From positions 1 to 47,706 of the forward strand of contig SVJC01000004.1 of NCBI GenBank assembly GCA_015069215.1: a DNA stretch of 47,706 bases. Direction: 5' to 3'. Shown here piece by piece: positions 25,297 through 34,449 of this stretch. The DNA comes from Oscillospiraceae bacterium (GTDB lineage Bacteria; Bacillota; Clostridia; Saccharofermentanales; Saccharofermentanaceae). A program made the translations under genes and the position numbers. Each line of letters opens with the position of its first letter. Positions within the stretch are counted from its first letter, which is position 1. A model generated the notes under the pieces. It ran no database searches, was not told where the DNA came from, and saw only the letters and a list, made by a program, of their open reading frames with translations.

Positions 25297-26352
25297 ATGA
25301 AAATAGTTGTTTTGGGCGGCGGTCTGTCGCCGGAGCGTGATGTTTCGCTCAAATCCGCAAGTCTCATCGCTAACGCACTTCTTTCAAGGGGTCATGAGGT
25401 TGCGCTGATAGATCTTTACGATGGCATTGAGAACAATAACCCCGCCGAGAGCTTTTTCAGGCGTGGAACCGTTAACCCTTATACTTACACGATCCCCGAG
25501 ACCGAACCTGATCTCGAGGAGATCATCAGCCGTCACGGCGGAAGAAGGCAGTGGGTCGGCCCGAGGGTCATTGAACTCTGTCAGTACGCCGACAGGGTAT
25601 TTTTAGGTCTCCACGGATCACACGGCGAAAACGGTCAGGTTCAGGCACTTCTTGATGCCTATGACGTTAAGTACACCGGCTGCGGCTATCTCGGTTGCGC
25701 CATCGCGATGGATAAGACACTGTCCAAGGCACTTATCGCAGGAGCGGGGATCCCTACTGCCAAGTGGATCAGCGGCAAATACGAGGAAATGACACCCGAA
25801 AGGATCAAGTCCGAGATCGGAATCCCTTGCGTGATCAAGCCCATCGGCTGCGGTTCTTCATGCGGCGTCTCCATTGTTAAGACCGAAGAGGAATTCGGAC
25901 CTGCACTCGAGTGGGCCGCTTCCTATAAGCAGAGCATCCTGGTCGAAAAGTTCCTCAAGGGACGTGAGGTCACGATCGGCGTGGTAGGCCACAGGGCTCT
26001 CCCGATCACCGAGATCATTCCTCACGAGGGTTTCTACGATTATAAGAACAAATATCAGGACGGTCTTACCACTCATGTATGCCCGGCCCGGATCGATCCG
26101 GCCGACTACAAGAAGTGCCAGGATCTTGCAGTCAGGATATTCGACATATTAAGGATGAACCAGTACGGAAGGATCGATATGATCTACGACGAGAATACCC
26201 ATGAATTCTGGTTCATTGAGGCAAATAACCTCCCCGGAATGACCAACACGTCGCTTCTTCCAGAGGCTGCCAAGGCCGAAGGCATCGCTTATGAGGATCT
26301 TTGCGAGAAGATAGTCATGAGCGCCGGAAGAGATGAGATAGAGGGGCTTTGA
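25297..26352 (+). CDS. ddl: D-alanine--D-alanine ligase family protein
   Basis: A 351-residue ATP-grasp ligase that joins two D-alanines for the peptidoglycan pentapeptide. The N-terminal VVLGGGLSPERDVSLKSA is the substrate-binding start, followed by GLHGSHGENGQVQALLDA, YTGCGYLGCAIAMDKTLSK, PCVIKPIGCGSSCGVS (ATP-binding loop), EKFLKGREVTIGVVG, and the metal- and substrate-binding end FIEANNLPGMTNTSLLPEAA. The ending FIEANNLPGMT differs slightly from the common EINTLPGMT/EVNTLPGMT, so a D-Ala-D-X specificity or related ATP-grasp role cannot be excluded. Alanine racemase, supplying D-alanine, lies 4 kb downstream on the same strand. AAAGG precedes the start. Confidence 0.88.
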   Translation: MKIVVLGGGLSPERDVSLKSASLIANALLSRGHEVALIDLYDGIENNNPAESFFRRGTVNPYTYTIPETEPDLEEIISRHGGRRQWVGPRVIELCQYADRVFLGLHGSHGENGQVQALLDAYDVKYTGCGYLGCAIAMDKTLSKALIAGAGIPTAKWISGKYEEMTPERIKSEIGIPCVIKPIGCGSSCGVSIVKTEEEFGPALEWAASYKQSILVEKFLKGREVTIGVVGHRALPITEIIPHEGFYDYKNKYQDGLTTHVCPARIDPADYKKCQDLAVRIFDILRMNQYGRIDMIYDENTHEFWFIEANNLPGMTNTSLLPEAAKAEGIAYEDLCEKIVMSAGRDEIEGL

Positions 26353-26381
26353 CCCGGCAAGTAGCCGCAAAGACCCTTATG

Positions 26382-26390
26382 TGTTAAAAT
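26382..26390 (+). promoter_or_regulatory. Extended -10 element before the small membrane protein gene
   Basis: TGTTAAAAT (TG, one base, TAAAAT) lies about 30 bases before the TTG start at 26422, without an obvious -35 box. The same extended form occurs at 3427-3435. Confidence 0.35.
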
Positions 26391-26421
26391 CTAAAGGTTA
26401 AACTTACGGAGGAACGGCCAG

Positions 26422-27030
26422 TTGGATTATCTTGAAGGATTAATGCTCGGCAAGCTTTGGAGCGATACCGATTATGAGAACAGAAAGCATTTCTGGCTCT
26501 TCATAATCTATGGACTCCTTTGCAACTGCATAGTCCTCTACACGTATTTATTCGGAAAGAGACTTCTCGGGATCGGCGATTTGGGAATGCCCCTTTTCGC
26601 TGCATTTATCGTGCTTTTCGTAGCGTGTCCGTTCATCAATTTCAGATATTACCGAATGCCCTTATGGGGCAAAATATTGGTTTTGGCAGAGAAGATATTC
26701 AAATCTTATCTTGTTCTCAGTTTTACCGTGAGCCTCATGCTCCCGAGACTTACGGTCAAAGCAGGCGATCTCCAGACATTCATTGTTGATTATCTCAACA
26801 AGACCCTTGAGGAGTACACGACAAAATATGCTGCAAGTTCCGGTTCGTTTGCAACGGTTACCGGAGTGCTCGCAGGAGGCCTCCACGTAATGCTTACGGT
26901 TTTGGGCATCATCGTAGTGGCAATGATCGTGCCGGGTCTCATCTACATCGTATTCAGATTGGCTCAGTTTGTCTGGGATTGGCTCATCAACACATTGATC
27001 TTAAAGAGATTCTTCCCCTCGAAGCGTTAA
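26422..27030 (+). CDS. Small polytopic membrane protein, unknown function
   Basis: This 202-residue protein has about four membrane segments: residues about 24-43 (FWLFIIYGLLCNCIVLYTYL), 53-73, 90-108 and 148-175. The start is TTG 26422, chosen because GGAGGAA (26408-26414) lies seven bases upstream; the later ATG 26443 lacks a site. No conserved catalytic residues stand out. The gene lies between the cell-wall ligase and the nucleoside kinase, in the same direction, with 42 bases to the kinase start. I do not recognise the family. Confidence 0.7.
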   Translation: MDYLEGLMLGKLWSDTDYENRKHFWLFIIYGLLCNCIVLYTYLFGKRLLGIGDLGMPLFAAFIVLFVACPFINFRYYRMPLWGKILVLAEKIFKSYLVLSFTVSLMLPRLTVKAGDLQTFIVDYLNKTLEEYTTKYAASSGSFATVTGVLAGGLHVMLTVLGIIVVAMIVPGLIYIVFRLAQFVWDWLINTLILKRFFPSKR

Positions 27031-27072
27031 TTCCTTCGGTTGAATCTCTTTCCGCGGAAACAGGAGGAATTT

Positions 27073-28080
27073 ATGGCAGAGCTTAGAGACAGAATTGACA
27101 TAACGGTTGAAGAGCTCGAGGAGAGTCTTGGTGCATCGAATCTGCCCAGATTCATATCGGAATCGGAGAAGTCTTTTCTCGGAAGGATCGATTCGATCTG
27201 CTCCGAGATATGCAATGACATGAACAAAAAGGCCATCTTCGTTTCGGGGCCTACTTCCTCTGGCAAGACGACTTTCACATTGAGGCTGGCAAAGAACATT
27301 ACCGAAGCAGGCCGTAAAGCATGCCATCTTTCGCTCGATGATTACTACTATCTTAAGGAACTGACCTTTGACCGTGAGGGAAGGCCGGATTTTGAGACTA
27401 TCGATGCGCTTGACGTTGAAAGGATCCAGAACGACATCGCTAAGATCCTGAACGGCGAGACGGTAATACCGCCATACTTTGATTTCCAGACGAGGACCCA
27501 GCATGAAGGCAAGCCCGAGAATGCCATTTCTTTAGGTGAGGACGGCGTTCTTGTGGTCGAAGGCCTCCACGGACTCAATCCCAGGATATCAGGTAACTTC
27601 GGGGACAAATGTTCCAAAGTATTCATCATGCCTTACGGCAATGTTTATTGTGATACAAAGCTCATGGACAGCAATGAGATCAGGATGCTCAGGAGGATCG
27701 TCAGGGATTTCAGGCACAGAAGTGCACATGCCATCGCGACGATCGACTACTGGCCTATGATCAGCAAGTCGGAGGAGAAGTATTACACGGAATACCTTAC
27801 AAGCGCCGATTATCACGTGAATTCGTTCCTTGCATATGAGAGCCTCATCATCGCGCCCCTCGCTTTAAGCGACATCAGGTCGGCGCTGAAGCAGGTCGAA
27901 AAGGGTACCATCGAGCCTAGCGTTTTCATGGAAAGATCCAATACGGGCAAGCCTTTTGCCGATCTTTCCGCCGCTCTTGCGAAAGCTTCCAAGCTTATAG
28001 GCCACTTGGACAAGATCCCTGTCGTAAGTCCTGACCAGGTTCCCGCGGAATCCATCTTGAACGAATTCATCAGCGGTTAA
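27073..28080 (+). CDS. Nucleoside (uridine) kinase family protein
   Basis: A P-loop kinase of 335 residues starting at ATG 27073 after AGGAGG; an earlier in-frame TTG at 27040 lacks a ribosome site. Walker A is GPTSSGKTTFTLRL. LSLDDYYYLKELTFD and IPPYFDFQTRTQ match the uridine kinase/phosphoribulokinase group, as does VLVVEGLHGLNPRI. The RMLRRIVRDFRHRSAHAIAT segment is the lid region. Many clostridial relatives of this kinase carry an extra N-terminal TGS/ThrRS-like domain; here only about 60 residues precede the P-loop, so that domain is missing. Reaction: ATP-dependent phosphorylation of a nucleoside, probably uridine or cytidine; the specificity is inferred. It ends 15 bases before metA. 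Confidence 0.85.
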   Translation: MAELRDRIDITVEELEESLGASNLPRFISESEKSFLGRIDSICSEICNDMNKKAIFVSGPTSSGKTTFTLRLAKNITEAGRKACHLSLDDYYYLKELTFDREGRPDFETIDALDVERIQNDIAKILNGETVIPPYFDFQTRTQHEGKPENAISLGEDGVLVVEGLHGLNPRISGNFGDKCSKVFIMPYGNVYCDTKLMDSNEIRMLRRIVRDFRHRSAHAIATIDYWPMISKSEEKYYTEYLTSADYHVNSFLAYESLIIAPLALSDIRSALKQVEKGTIEPSVFMERSNTGKPFADLSAALAKASKLIGHLDKIPVVSPDQVPAESILNEFISG

Positions 28081-28095
28081 CGAAGGAGGCTAAAA

Positions 28096-29067
28096 ATGCC
28101 TATCAGAATAGCAGACAATCTTCCGGCAAGGCAGATCCTTGAGCAGGAAAGAATATTCGTTATGGAAGAAAACCGCGCTCTTACGCAGGACATAAGGGCG
28201 CTCAAACTTGTCATCCTCAACCTGATGCCTGACAAGATTACAACAGAGACACAGCTCTTAAGGGCTCTTTCAAATACGCCGATCCAGATCGACATAGAGC
28301 TTCTTTGCATGGCTTCGCACCAGTCCACACATACCAGCGCAAAGCATCTGACGAAGTATTACGAGACCTTCGACAAGATCAAGGGTCAGTATTTCGACGG
28401 CATGATCATCACGGGTGCACCCGTCGAAAAGCTTCCTTTTGAGGAAGTCGATTACTGGGAAGAGCTCTGCCAGATACTTGAATGGAGCAAGACTCACGTT
28501 TACTCGACCCTGCACCTTTGCTGGGCAGCTTTTGCCGGACTCTACTACCACTACGGCGTACCTAAGTACGTCCTGGACAAGAAGGTCTTCGGCGTTTTCG
28601 AGCATTCGATGACATGGAGCCGTCCGGTCAAGCTCTTCAGAGGCTTTGACGATATTTTCTATGTTCCCCATTCCCGTTATACGGAGATAAGGAAAGAAGA
28701 CATCTTAAAGCACAAGGAACTGAGGATCCTTTCAGAGTCCGAAGAGTGCGGGATCTATGCGGTCTCCGATCTGCACGGACGTCAGATCTTCATCACGGGT
28801 CATTCCGAGTATGACAGGGAGACATTGGACAGGGAGTATAAGAGAGATCACGGTGCAGGTTTGGACACCGCACTTCCGGTCAACTATTACACTGACAACG
28901 ATCCTGAAAAAGGACCGCTCCTCAGATGGAGATCATCAGCTACACTGATGTATACGAACTGGCTCAACTACTACGTTTACCAGGAAACTCCGTTCGATAT
29001 CGGAGCGATCAGCAGCATAAAGAATGAAGATCTGGTACCCGGAAGGGACGAGGAGAAGCATGAGTGA
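28096..29067 (+). CDS. metA: Homoserine O-acyltransferase MetA (predicted acetyl-CoA user)
   Basis: This 323-residue class-I glutamine-amidotransferase-fold enzyme activates homoserine for methionine synthesis by transferring an acyl group to its hydroxyl. The nucleophile is Cys142 in [10 protein letters not shown], and the His/Glu pair lies in ITGHSEYD (His236, Glu238). [17 protein letters not shown] and [10 protein letters not shown] are family motifs. Residue 111, which in studied MetA proteins decides acyl donor, is Glu ([12 protein letters not shown]); Glu111 proteins use acetyl-CoA while Gly111 proteins such as the E. coli enzyme use succinyl-CoA. So despite the family name this enzyme is expected to make O-acetylhomoserine. 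GGAGGC precedes the start, and its stop overlaps the next start by 8 bases. Confidence 0.93.
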   Translation: MPIRIADNLPARQILEQERIFVMEENRALTQDIRALKLVILNLMPDKITTETQLLRALSNTPIQIDIELLCMASHQSTHTSAKHLTKYYETFDKIKGQYFDGMIITGAPVEKLPFEEVDYWEELCQILEWSKTHVYSTLHLCWAAFAGLYYHYGVPKYVLDKKVFGVFEHSMTWSRPVKLFRGFDDIFYVPHSRYTEIRKEDILKHKELRILSESEECGIYAVSDLHGRQIFITGHSEYDRETLDREYKRDHGAGLDTALPVNYYTDNDPEKGPLLRWRSSATLMYTNWLNYYVYQETPFDIGAISSIKNEDLVPGRDEEKHE

Positions 29068-29953
29068 TATCGAGGTCACGATCCTGAATGAAGAACTGGT
29101 CCGGGACATGGCTCCGGCCCGTCCTGCTTCGGGGCACAAGGGAACATTCGGAACGGCGCTCGTCACCGCCGGTTCTGAATACATGCCGGGCGCCTGCGTG
29201 CTTGCATGCGGTGCAGCCTTAAGATCCGGCTGCGGCCTTGTGCGCGTGTTCTCTGAGAAAAGAACCCTTGACGCTGTAGGCGTAACTCACCCCTGCGCGT
29301 TGCAGTCGCTCCGTGACGGAATGCCGACCGCAGTTCTCAGGACCGCGGGACGCCTTATTGAAAGCGCCGACTCCGTACTGATCGGCCCCGGAATGCCGGC
29401 TGATGACCTTAACATCAGACCTCTTCTTGAACTGTTCATCAGAAAGAACGTAAACCTTGTCATCGATGCCGGAGCCCTTAGTGCCGCAGCTCACGACAAG
29501 GAGCATATCCTGCCGATGCTGAGACACAGGGAGACCCCTGCGGTCCTTACTCCGCACCCGGGCGAATTCGCCAGGATCTCCGCGGGAGTTGAAGGCATAA
29601 GCCCGGATGACTCTTCCGAGACGGCTGCGGTAAAACTTGCAGCCAAGCTCAAGAGCGTGATCGTCCTCAAGAACAGCAGGACGGTGATCGCCATGCCTGA
29701 CGGCAGATTATTTAAGAACGAGACCGAGAATGACGGTCTTGCAAAGGGAGGCTCCGGCGATGTCCTCGCAGGCCTTGCCGCAGGACTCCTCGCACAGGGA
29801 GCAACTCCTGAAAAGGCTGCCTGCGCAGCAGTTTGGATCCATTCGCAGGCAGGTCTTGCCGCTTCGGCAAAATACGGCAGGAGAGCAATGCTGCCGTCTG
29901 ACCTGGAGGAGTTCCTCCCGGATGCTTTCACGAAAGCTGGTTGGAATTCATGA
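29060..29953 (+). CDS. nnrD: ADP-dependent NAD(P)H-hydrate dehydratase
   Basis: A 297-residue ribokinase-like enzyme that repairs hydrated NADH and NADPH (NAD(P)HX) back to the working cofactors, using ADP or ATP. The start ATG 29060 overlaps the metA stop (ATGAGTGA). The beginning matches the family ([19 protein letters not shown], then [15 protein letters not shown]). LIGPGM and [12 protein letters not shown] lie in the middle, and [19 protein letters not shown] is the conserved active-site loop. The epimerase NnrE, often fused to this domain, is absent here, so it would have to be encoded elsewhere. The stop overlaps the alr start as ATGA. Confidence 0.92.
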   Translation: MSDIEVTILNEELVRDMAPARPASGHKGTFGTALVTAGSEYMPGACVLACGAALRSGCGLVRVFSEKRTLDAVGVTHPCALQSLRDGMPTAVLRTAGRLIESADSVLIGPGMPADDLNIRPLLELFIRKNVNLVIDAGALSAAAHDKEHILPMLRHRETPAVLTPHPGEFARISAGVEGISPDDSSETAAVKLAAKLKSVIVLKNSRTVIAMPDGRLFKNETENDGLAKGGSGDVLAGLAAGLLAQGATPEKAACAAVWIHSQAGLAASAKYGRRAMLPSDLEEFLPDAFTKAGWNS

Positions 29954-31098
29954 GTGATTTTAGAACAGACTACTATGACCGTTCGTGCGTTGAGATAGAT
30001 CTCAATGCTTTAAGGCATAATTTCGCGGAGATAAGAAAAGTAACGTCTCCCGGGGCCGGAATCCTTGCCGTAGTTAAGGCGGATGCATACGGACACGGGG
30101 CTTACGAGACGGCAAAGACGCTTTTGGAGTGCGGCGCAGCGGGCCTTTGCCTGGCCACGATCGATGAGGCCGTGGAGTTAAGACACCGCGGAATAGATGC
30201 TCCCATGATGACCCTCGGATTCACGGACAAGAGCCGTTATGCCGATGCGGTCAGATATGACATCGGACAGGCGGTCTACTCTTTTGACATCGCCAAGGCG
30301 TTGTCTGACGAGGCGGTCTCTCAGGGCAAGCAGATCAAGATCCACATCAAGCTCGATACCGGAATGGGCCGTATCGGATTTCCGACGGACGGGGCAGGCA
30401 CGGAAGAGATCATCAGGAGCTGCAGGCTTCCGGGGATCATTCCTTACGGCGTGTTCTCGCATTTTGCGGTAGCTGATACGGATGACGATTCTTACACGAT
30501 TAAGCAATACAACGCTTTCATGGAACAGATAAAGGTTCTTGAGAGCGAAGGCATAGTTTTTGCCAAGAAGCACATATGCAACAGCGCGGGTATCATGAGG
30601 TTCCCTGAGATGCACCTCGATCTGGTAAGAGCAGGCATAATCCTTTACGGACTGATGCCGCCCGGATGCCCCGAGCCTCCGGTCAAGCTTGACCTTATCC
30701 CGGTAATGAACTGGTATGCGAAGGTAATACACGTCAAGAAGATACCTGAAGGCGCCACGGTCAGCTATGGAAGGCATTTCACGGCGAAACGCGAGACCGA
30801 GGTCACCACGGTCGGGATCGGATACGCAGACGGCTTGTCCAGACTGCTCTCAAACGGTTTTGAGCTTGTGGTGGACGGTGAGAAGTGTCCGATAATCGGA
30901 AACGTATGCATGGACATGTGCATGGTGGATACCACTGACATGAAGGTCAGACCGAAGGTCGGCGACAAGGTCGTTGTTTTCGGAAGGGACAGGCTTGCTG
31001 ACGATCTGGCCGACAGGATGGGCACCATTAACTATGAGATAACCTGTGACGTTGGAAAGAGAGTAAGGCGGATCTACACGGGCGGTGACTCGAAATGA
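29950..31098 (+). CDS. alr: Alanine racemase
   Basis: A PLP enzyme that interconverts L- and D-alanine for the cell wall. I start it at ATG 29950, overlapping the nnrD stop as ATGA (382 residues). The PLP lysine is Lys43 in VVKADAYGHG, the catalytic tyrosine is Tyr273 in VSYGRHF, and the C-terminal MDMCMVD and YEITCDVGKRVRRIY segments are typical. SIDs expected for the barrel (KLDTGMGRIGF, SHFAVAD) are in order. The gene is followed by the YidC/sulfatase fusion with an ATGA overlap, so the three genes are translationally linked. The D-Ala-D-Ala ligase upstream would use the product. Confidence 0.96.
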   Translation: MSDFRTDYYDRSCVEIDLNALRHNFAEIRKVTSPGAGILAVVKADAYGHGAYETAKTLLECGAAGLCLATIDEAVELRHRGIDAPMMTLGFTDKSRYADAVRYDIGQAVYSFDIAKALSDEAVSQGKQIKIHIKLDTGMGRIGFPTDGAGTEEIIRSCRLPGIIPYGVFSHFAVADTDDDSYTIKQYNAFMEQIKVLESEGIVFAKKHICNSAGIMRFPEMHLDLVRAGIILYGLMPPGCPEPPVKLDLIPVMNWYAKVIHVKKIPEGATVSYGRHFTAKRETEVTTVGIGYADGLSRLLSNGFELVVDGEKCPIIGNVCMDMCMVDTTDMKVRPKVGDKVVVFGRDRLADDLADRMGTINYEITCDVGKRVRRIYTGGDSK

Positions 31099-33722
31099 CC
31101 TTCCTGACGGCACTTTACACACTGATAATCTACCCGATCGAGCTTCTGTTTGAGATAGTCTTTTCGATCATATCAAGATTGTCCGGCAACGTTGTCGTCT
31201 CAATAATCATCTTAAGTCTTGTCTTCAACCTGGTTGTGCTCCCGCTTTACAGACGTGCGGACAAGATCCAGGAAGAAGCCCGTGAGAAAGAGATAAAGCT
31301 CGCTCCCGTCATCAAGCACATCCGCAAGGTCTTCTCCGGTGACGAACGCTTCATGATCCTTCAGACATACTACAGGCAGAATGATTACAGCCCGATGAAT
31401 GTTCTGAAGAGCTCTGTTTCATTGCTTTTGCAGATACCGTTCTTCATCGCCGCATACAGGATGCTCTCAGGATGCAGCCTGCTTTCAGGCGTATCTGTGG
31501 GCCCGATAAAGGATCTCAGCGCGCCTGACGGAATTCTCGTGATCGGAGGCATCGCCATAAATGTTCTCCCGATCCTGATGACCTTGATCAACCTCATTTC
31601 GGGATTCATATACGGTAAGGGACTGCCTCTCAAGTCAAAGCTTCAGATGTATCTGATCGCCGCGGTATTCCTTGTTTTCCTTTACAATTCACCGGCGGGC
31701 CTCGTCTTTTACTGGACGCTCAACAATGTTTTCTCATTGGTCAAGAACATCGTGATGCTGGTCCTTCGAGGCAAGAAGGAAAAGACAGGGGAGACTGTTT
31801 CAAAACAGAAAGTGTCTTTAAAGACCGATCCGGAAGCCATGAAGAAAAGCAATGCTCTTTTCATCGCTTCGGCCGTATTCCTTGCTTTGTTCACGGGATT
31901 ATTCATCCCGGCCAATGTTATTTCGGCATCGCCACAGCAGTTCATGAACAGATACACGATGAGCGATCCGGCCCTCTATCTGTTCTATCCGCTCCTTACG
32001 GGAATAGGCCTTTTCGTCCTTTGGACAGGACTTTTCTACTATCTTGCATCGCCCAAGGGCAAAAGCCTGATGAGCAAGGTGATGTTCATTTTCTGCGCTG
32101 GAGCTTTGCTCAACAACACCATGTACAGCAACTTTTTTGGCGACATGGTTGAGACCCTGCAGTATGTAAACAACCCCCGTTTTGCAACTGATGACATGAT
32201 CTGGGATGCGGTCTTCCTGCTCTTCGCGGCGGCATTTTGCATTCTCTTCATCCGGTTTGCCAAGAGCTTTCCTGCGATCCTGGCGGGATGCGGCGCGGTC
32301 GCTCTCATCCTGATCTCATGCGGCAACATCAAAAAGATCAACGACCAGTATAAGCTTGCTTTTAACAGCTATTCCGCAGAACAGCCCTCATTTGAGCTGT
32401 CAAAAGACGGACAGAACGTTGTGGTGATAATGCTCGACCGTGCGGTCGGATCGATGGTCCCTTACATAATGAACGAAAAGCCCGAACTTAAAGAAAGTTT
32501 TGACGGCTTTACCTGGTACCATAACACACTGTCTTACGGACAGAGCACGAATTTCGCTTCGCCCGCGCTTTACGGAGGTTATGATTACACCCCTGAAAAG
32601 ATAAACGAGAGAGCTGATGAATCCCTTGTCGATAAGCAGAATGAGTGCCTTAAGGTCATGCCGACCGTATTTTCGAAGGAAGGCTGGGACTGCACGTTCA
32701 TCAACCCGACCTATGCCGGATACAGCTGGATCCCGGATCTTACGGTCTTCAGGGATTTCAAGGGCCTGAAGGCCTATAACACGGGATACCACTATCTTCC
32801 GGATCTTCCCAAGAAATGCGCCAACCTCGAAACGGCTCTTTGCCGCAACCTTTATTGCTACAGCCTTTTCAAGTCATCTCCCGTTGTGATCCAGCCCTAT
32901 CTGTATGACTCCGGAAGATACAACTCGATCGGTTCGATGACAGGCGAAGACAGATCTTCGTTCCAGGTCGTAGACGGAACATCCCGCGCGCTCGGGCACT
33001 ATCTGAGCTTTGAGGCTGAATATTATGCGCTGAAATCCATGTCTTCGATGACAAAGATATCCGAAAAGGGCAACAACATGGTCATTTTCGCGAACAAATC
33101 AACGCATGACATGTCGATGCTCAAGGAACCGGAGTATGAACCGAAATACTATGTGGACAACACCGAATACGATAAGACACACAAAGACAGGTTTACCGTC
33201 GATGGCAAGACGCTCAGGATGGAGACGACTCCCCAGTATCTGTTCTACGAGATGAACATGGGAGCGCTTCTTTCCGTCGGAAGATGGCTTGATTATCTGA
33301 AAGAGCAGGGCGTTTACGACAACACGAGGATAATAGTCGTGTCAGACCACGCATATGGCGTAGGCCAGTATGACGAGCTGCTCTTCAATAACGAGGGCGC
33401 CGATTTCGATGCCCAGGGCTTCATCCCGCTCCTTATGTACAAGGATTTCGGAAGCAGGGGATTCAAGGTTTCAGAAGAATTCATGACAAATGCAGATACC
33501 CCTGCGCTTGCGACACAGGGGATCATAAACAATGCGGTCAATCCTTTTACCGGTAATCCTCTTTCGGCTCCTGAAAAGAAGAAAGTGCCTCAGAAAGTTA
33601 TTTTCTCTGGTTCCTGGGACGTTCTGACCAACGGAACCAACACATTCGACAGATCCCAGTGGTATTCGGTCAGGGACAATGTCTGGGACCGTTCAAACTG
33701 GAAGTACGAAGGCTTTCACTGA
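31095..33722 (+). CDS. YidC-like insertase domain fused to an alkaline-phosphatase/sulfatase-fold domain
   Basis: An 875-residue fusion. Residues about 1-230 are a YidC/Oxa1-type domain: a first membrane helix, LSLVFNLVVLPLYRRADKIQ, a cytoplasmic helical pair (EIKLAPVIKHIRKVF, LQTYYRQNDYSPMNVLKSS), then LLLQIPFFIAAYRML and further helices. Residues about 250-425 hold several more membrane helices. Residues about 440-875 are an extracytoplasmic domain like LTA synthases and other sulfatase-fold phosphotransferases: Asp448 in VIMLDR, a Ser484/Thr485 nucleophile candidate in YGQSTNFASP, and Asp751-His752 in VVSDHAYG. The conserved groove arginine of YidC is Asn45 here. Overlap with alr (ATGA) ties it to cell-wall synthesis. 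A lipid-linked surface-polymer transferase is my best guess; insertase activity is doubtful. Confidence 0.8.
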   Translation: MTFLTALYTLIIYPIELLFEIVFSIISRLSGNVVVSIIILSLVFNLVVLPLYRRADKIQEEAREKEIKLAPVIKHIRKVFSGDERFMILQTYYRQNDYSPMNVLKSSVSLLLQIPFFIAAYRMLSGCSLLSGVSVGPIKDLSAPDGILVIGGIAINVLPILMTLINLISGFIYGKGLPLKSKLQMYLIAAVFLVFLYNSPAGLVFYWTLNNVFSLVKNIVMLVLRGKKEKTGETVSKQKVSLKTDPEAMKKSNALFIASAVFLALFTGLFIPANVISASPQQFMNRYTMSDPALYLFYPLLTGIGLFVLWTGLFYYLASPKGKSLMSKVMFIFCAGALLNNTMYSNFFGDMVETLQYVNNPRFATDDMIWDAVFLLFAAAFCILFIRFAKSFPAILAGCGAVALILISCGNIKKINDQYKLAFNSYSAEQPSFELSKDGQNVVVIMLDRAVGSMVPYIMNEKPELKESFDGFTWYHNTLSYGQSTNFASPALYGGYDYTPEKINERADESLVDKQNECLKVMPTVFSKEGWDCTFINPTYAGYSWIPDLTVFRDFKGLKAYNTGYHYLPDLPKKCANLETALCRNLYCYSLFKSSPVVIQPYLYDSGRYNSIGSMTGEDRSSFQVVDGTSRALGHYLSFEAEYYALKSMSSMTKISEKGNNMVIFANKSTHDMSMLKEPEYEPKYYVDNTEYDKTHKDRFTVDGKTLRMETTPQYLFYEMNMGALLSVGRWLDYLKEQGVYDNTRIIVVSDHAYGVGQYDELLFNNEGADFDAQGFIPLLMYKDFGSRGFKVSEEFMTNADTPALATQGIINNAVNPFTGNPLSAPEKKKVPQKVIFSGSWDVLTNGTNTFDRSQWYSVRDNVWDRSNWKYEGFH

Positions 33723-33724
33723 TC

Positions 33725-34384
33725 TCAGGCTTCTGCTTCGGCTCCGTCAGATCTGCCGTTGCCAGGCTTTTTGCTGCCGCGGTCCTTTCTGTTACCGCTG
33801 CCGCCTCCGTCACGGCTTGAAGTACGCTTTCCGTTTCCTCCGGATCCGTTCCTTCCTCTAAGGGACTTTACGGTCAGTGAAGTCACTTTGCCGTCCTTGT
33901 CCACTTCGATGACTACGACATCCCCGGTCTTGATCTCACTGATCGTATCGTCAGTGTCGTCATCGTCATTTTCAAGCGTGATCTTTGAAAGTCCGGAAAG
34001 ATCATAGGTCTTATTGCCGCCGGTAGCGTTGAATGAGTAACCGAAACCTCCTGAGGGACGGTTGCTTCCTTTGCCGTCATCCGAGGGTCTTGTCCGGTCG
34101 CCCGGCTGTTCATTGGCTTTGCCGCTGCCGCTTCTGCCGTTACCCGGAGTGCGGGCCTTCAATTCGCCAAGCTCTATGGTGATCTTCGTTCCGTCGATCG
34201 ACGTGACTTTGCCGACTGCCTGCCCGGCATCGGAACGGATCGGGGCCTCTGTCTCAAATGACGGGGAAGTGGAATCTCCGTCTGAAGGCATTCCCTGTCC
34301 GGGCTTGATCCCTGCTTTGCAGCCTGCGAAGGCTCCCATGATCGCTGTTGCCGTCAAAAGTGCAATGATCTTCTTATGTTTCAT
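33725..34384 (-). CDS. Putative lipoprotein with OB-like domain and Gly/Arg/Ser-rich segments
   Basis: This 219-residue lipoprotein has a basic start (MKHKK), a hydrophobic stretch, and lipobox AFAGC with the cysteine at residue 22. I choose ATG at 34384 because AAAGGAG lies eight bases upstream; longer frames begin further upstream without a site. Two short beta segments, QAVGKVTSIDGTKITIELGE and TGDVVVIEVDKDGKVTSLTV, resemble the OB-like DUF5666 type domains. They are split by a Gly/Ser/Arg-rich linker, and the C terminus is a Gly/Arg/Ser/Lys-rich tail. No enzyme motif is seen. The stop codon is 2 bases from that of the YidC/sulfatase gene, in tail-to-tail orientation with no terminator between them. 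Confidence 0.7.
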   Translation of the reverse strand: MKHKKIIALLTATAIMGAFAGCKAGIKPGQGMPSDGDSTSPSFETEAPIRSDAGQAVGKVTSIDGTKITIELGELKARTPGNGRSGSGKANEQPGDRTRPSDDGKGSNRPSGGFGYSFNATGGNKTYDLSGLSKITLENDDDDTDDTISEIKTGDVVVIEVDKDGKVTSLTVKSLRGRNGSGGNGKRTSSRDGGGSGNRKDRGSKKPGNGRSDGAEAEA

Positions 34385-34449
34385 GTTTTTTAACTCCTTT
34401 TTCCTTTCACCGGAATACCCCCGCTGAGGGTTCGATGAGTATATTGTGC

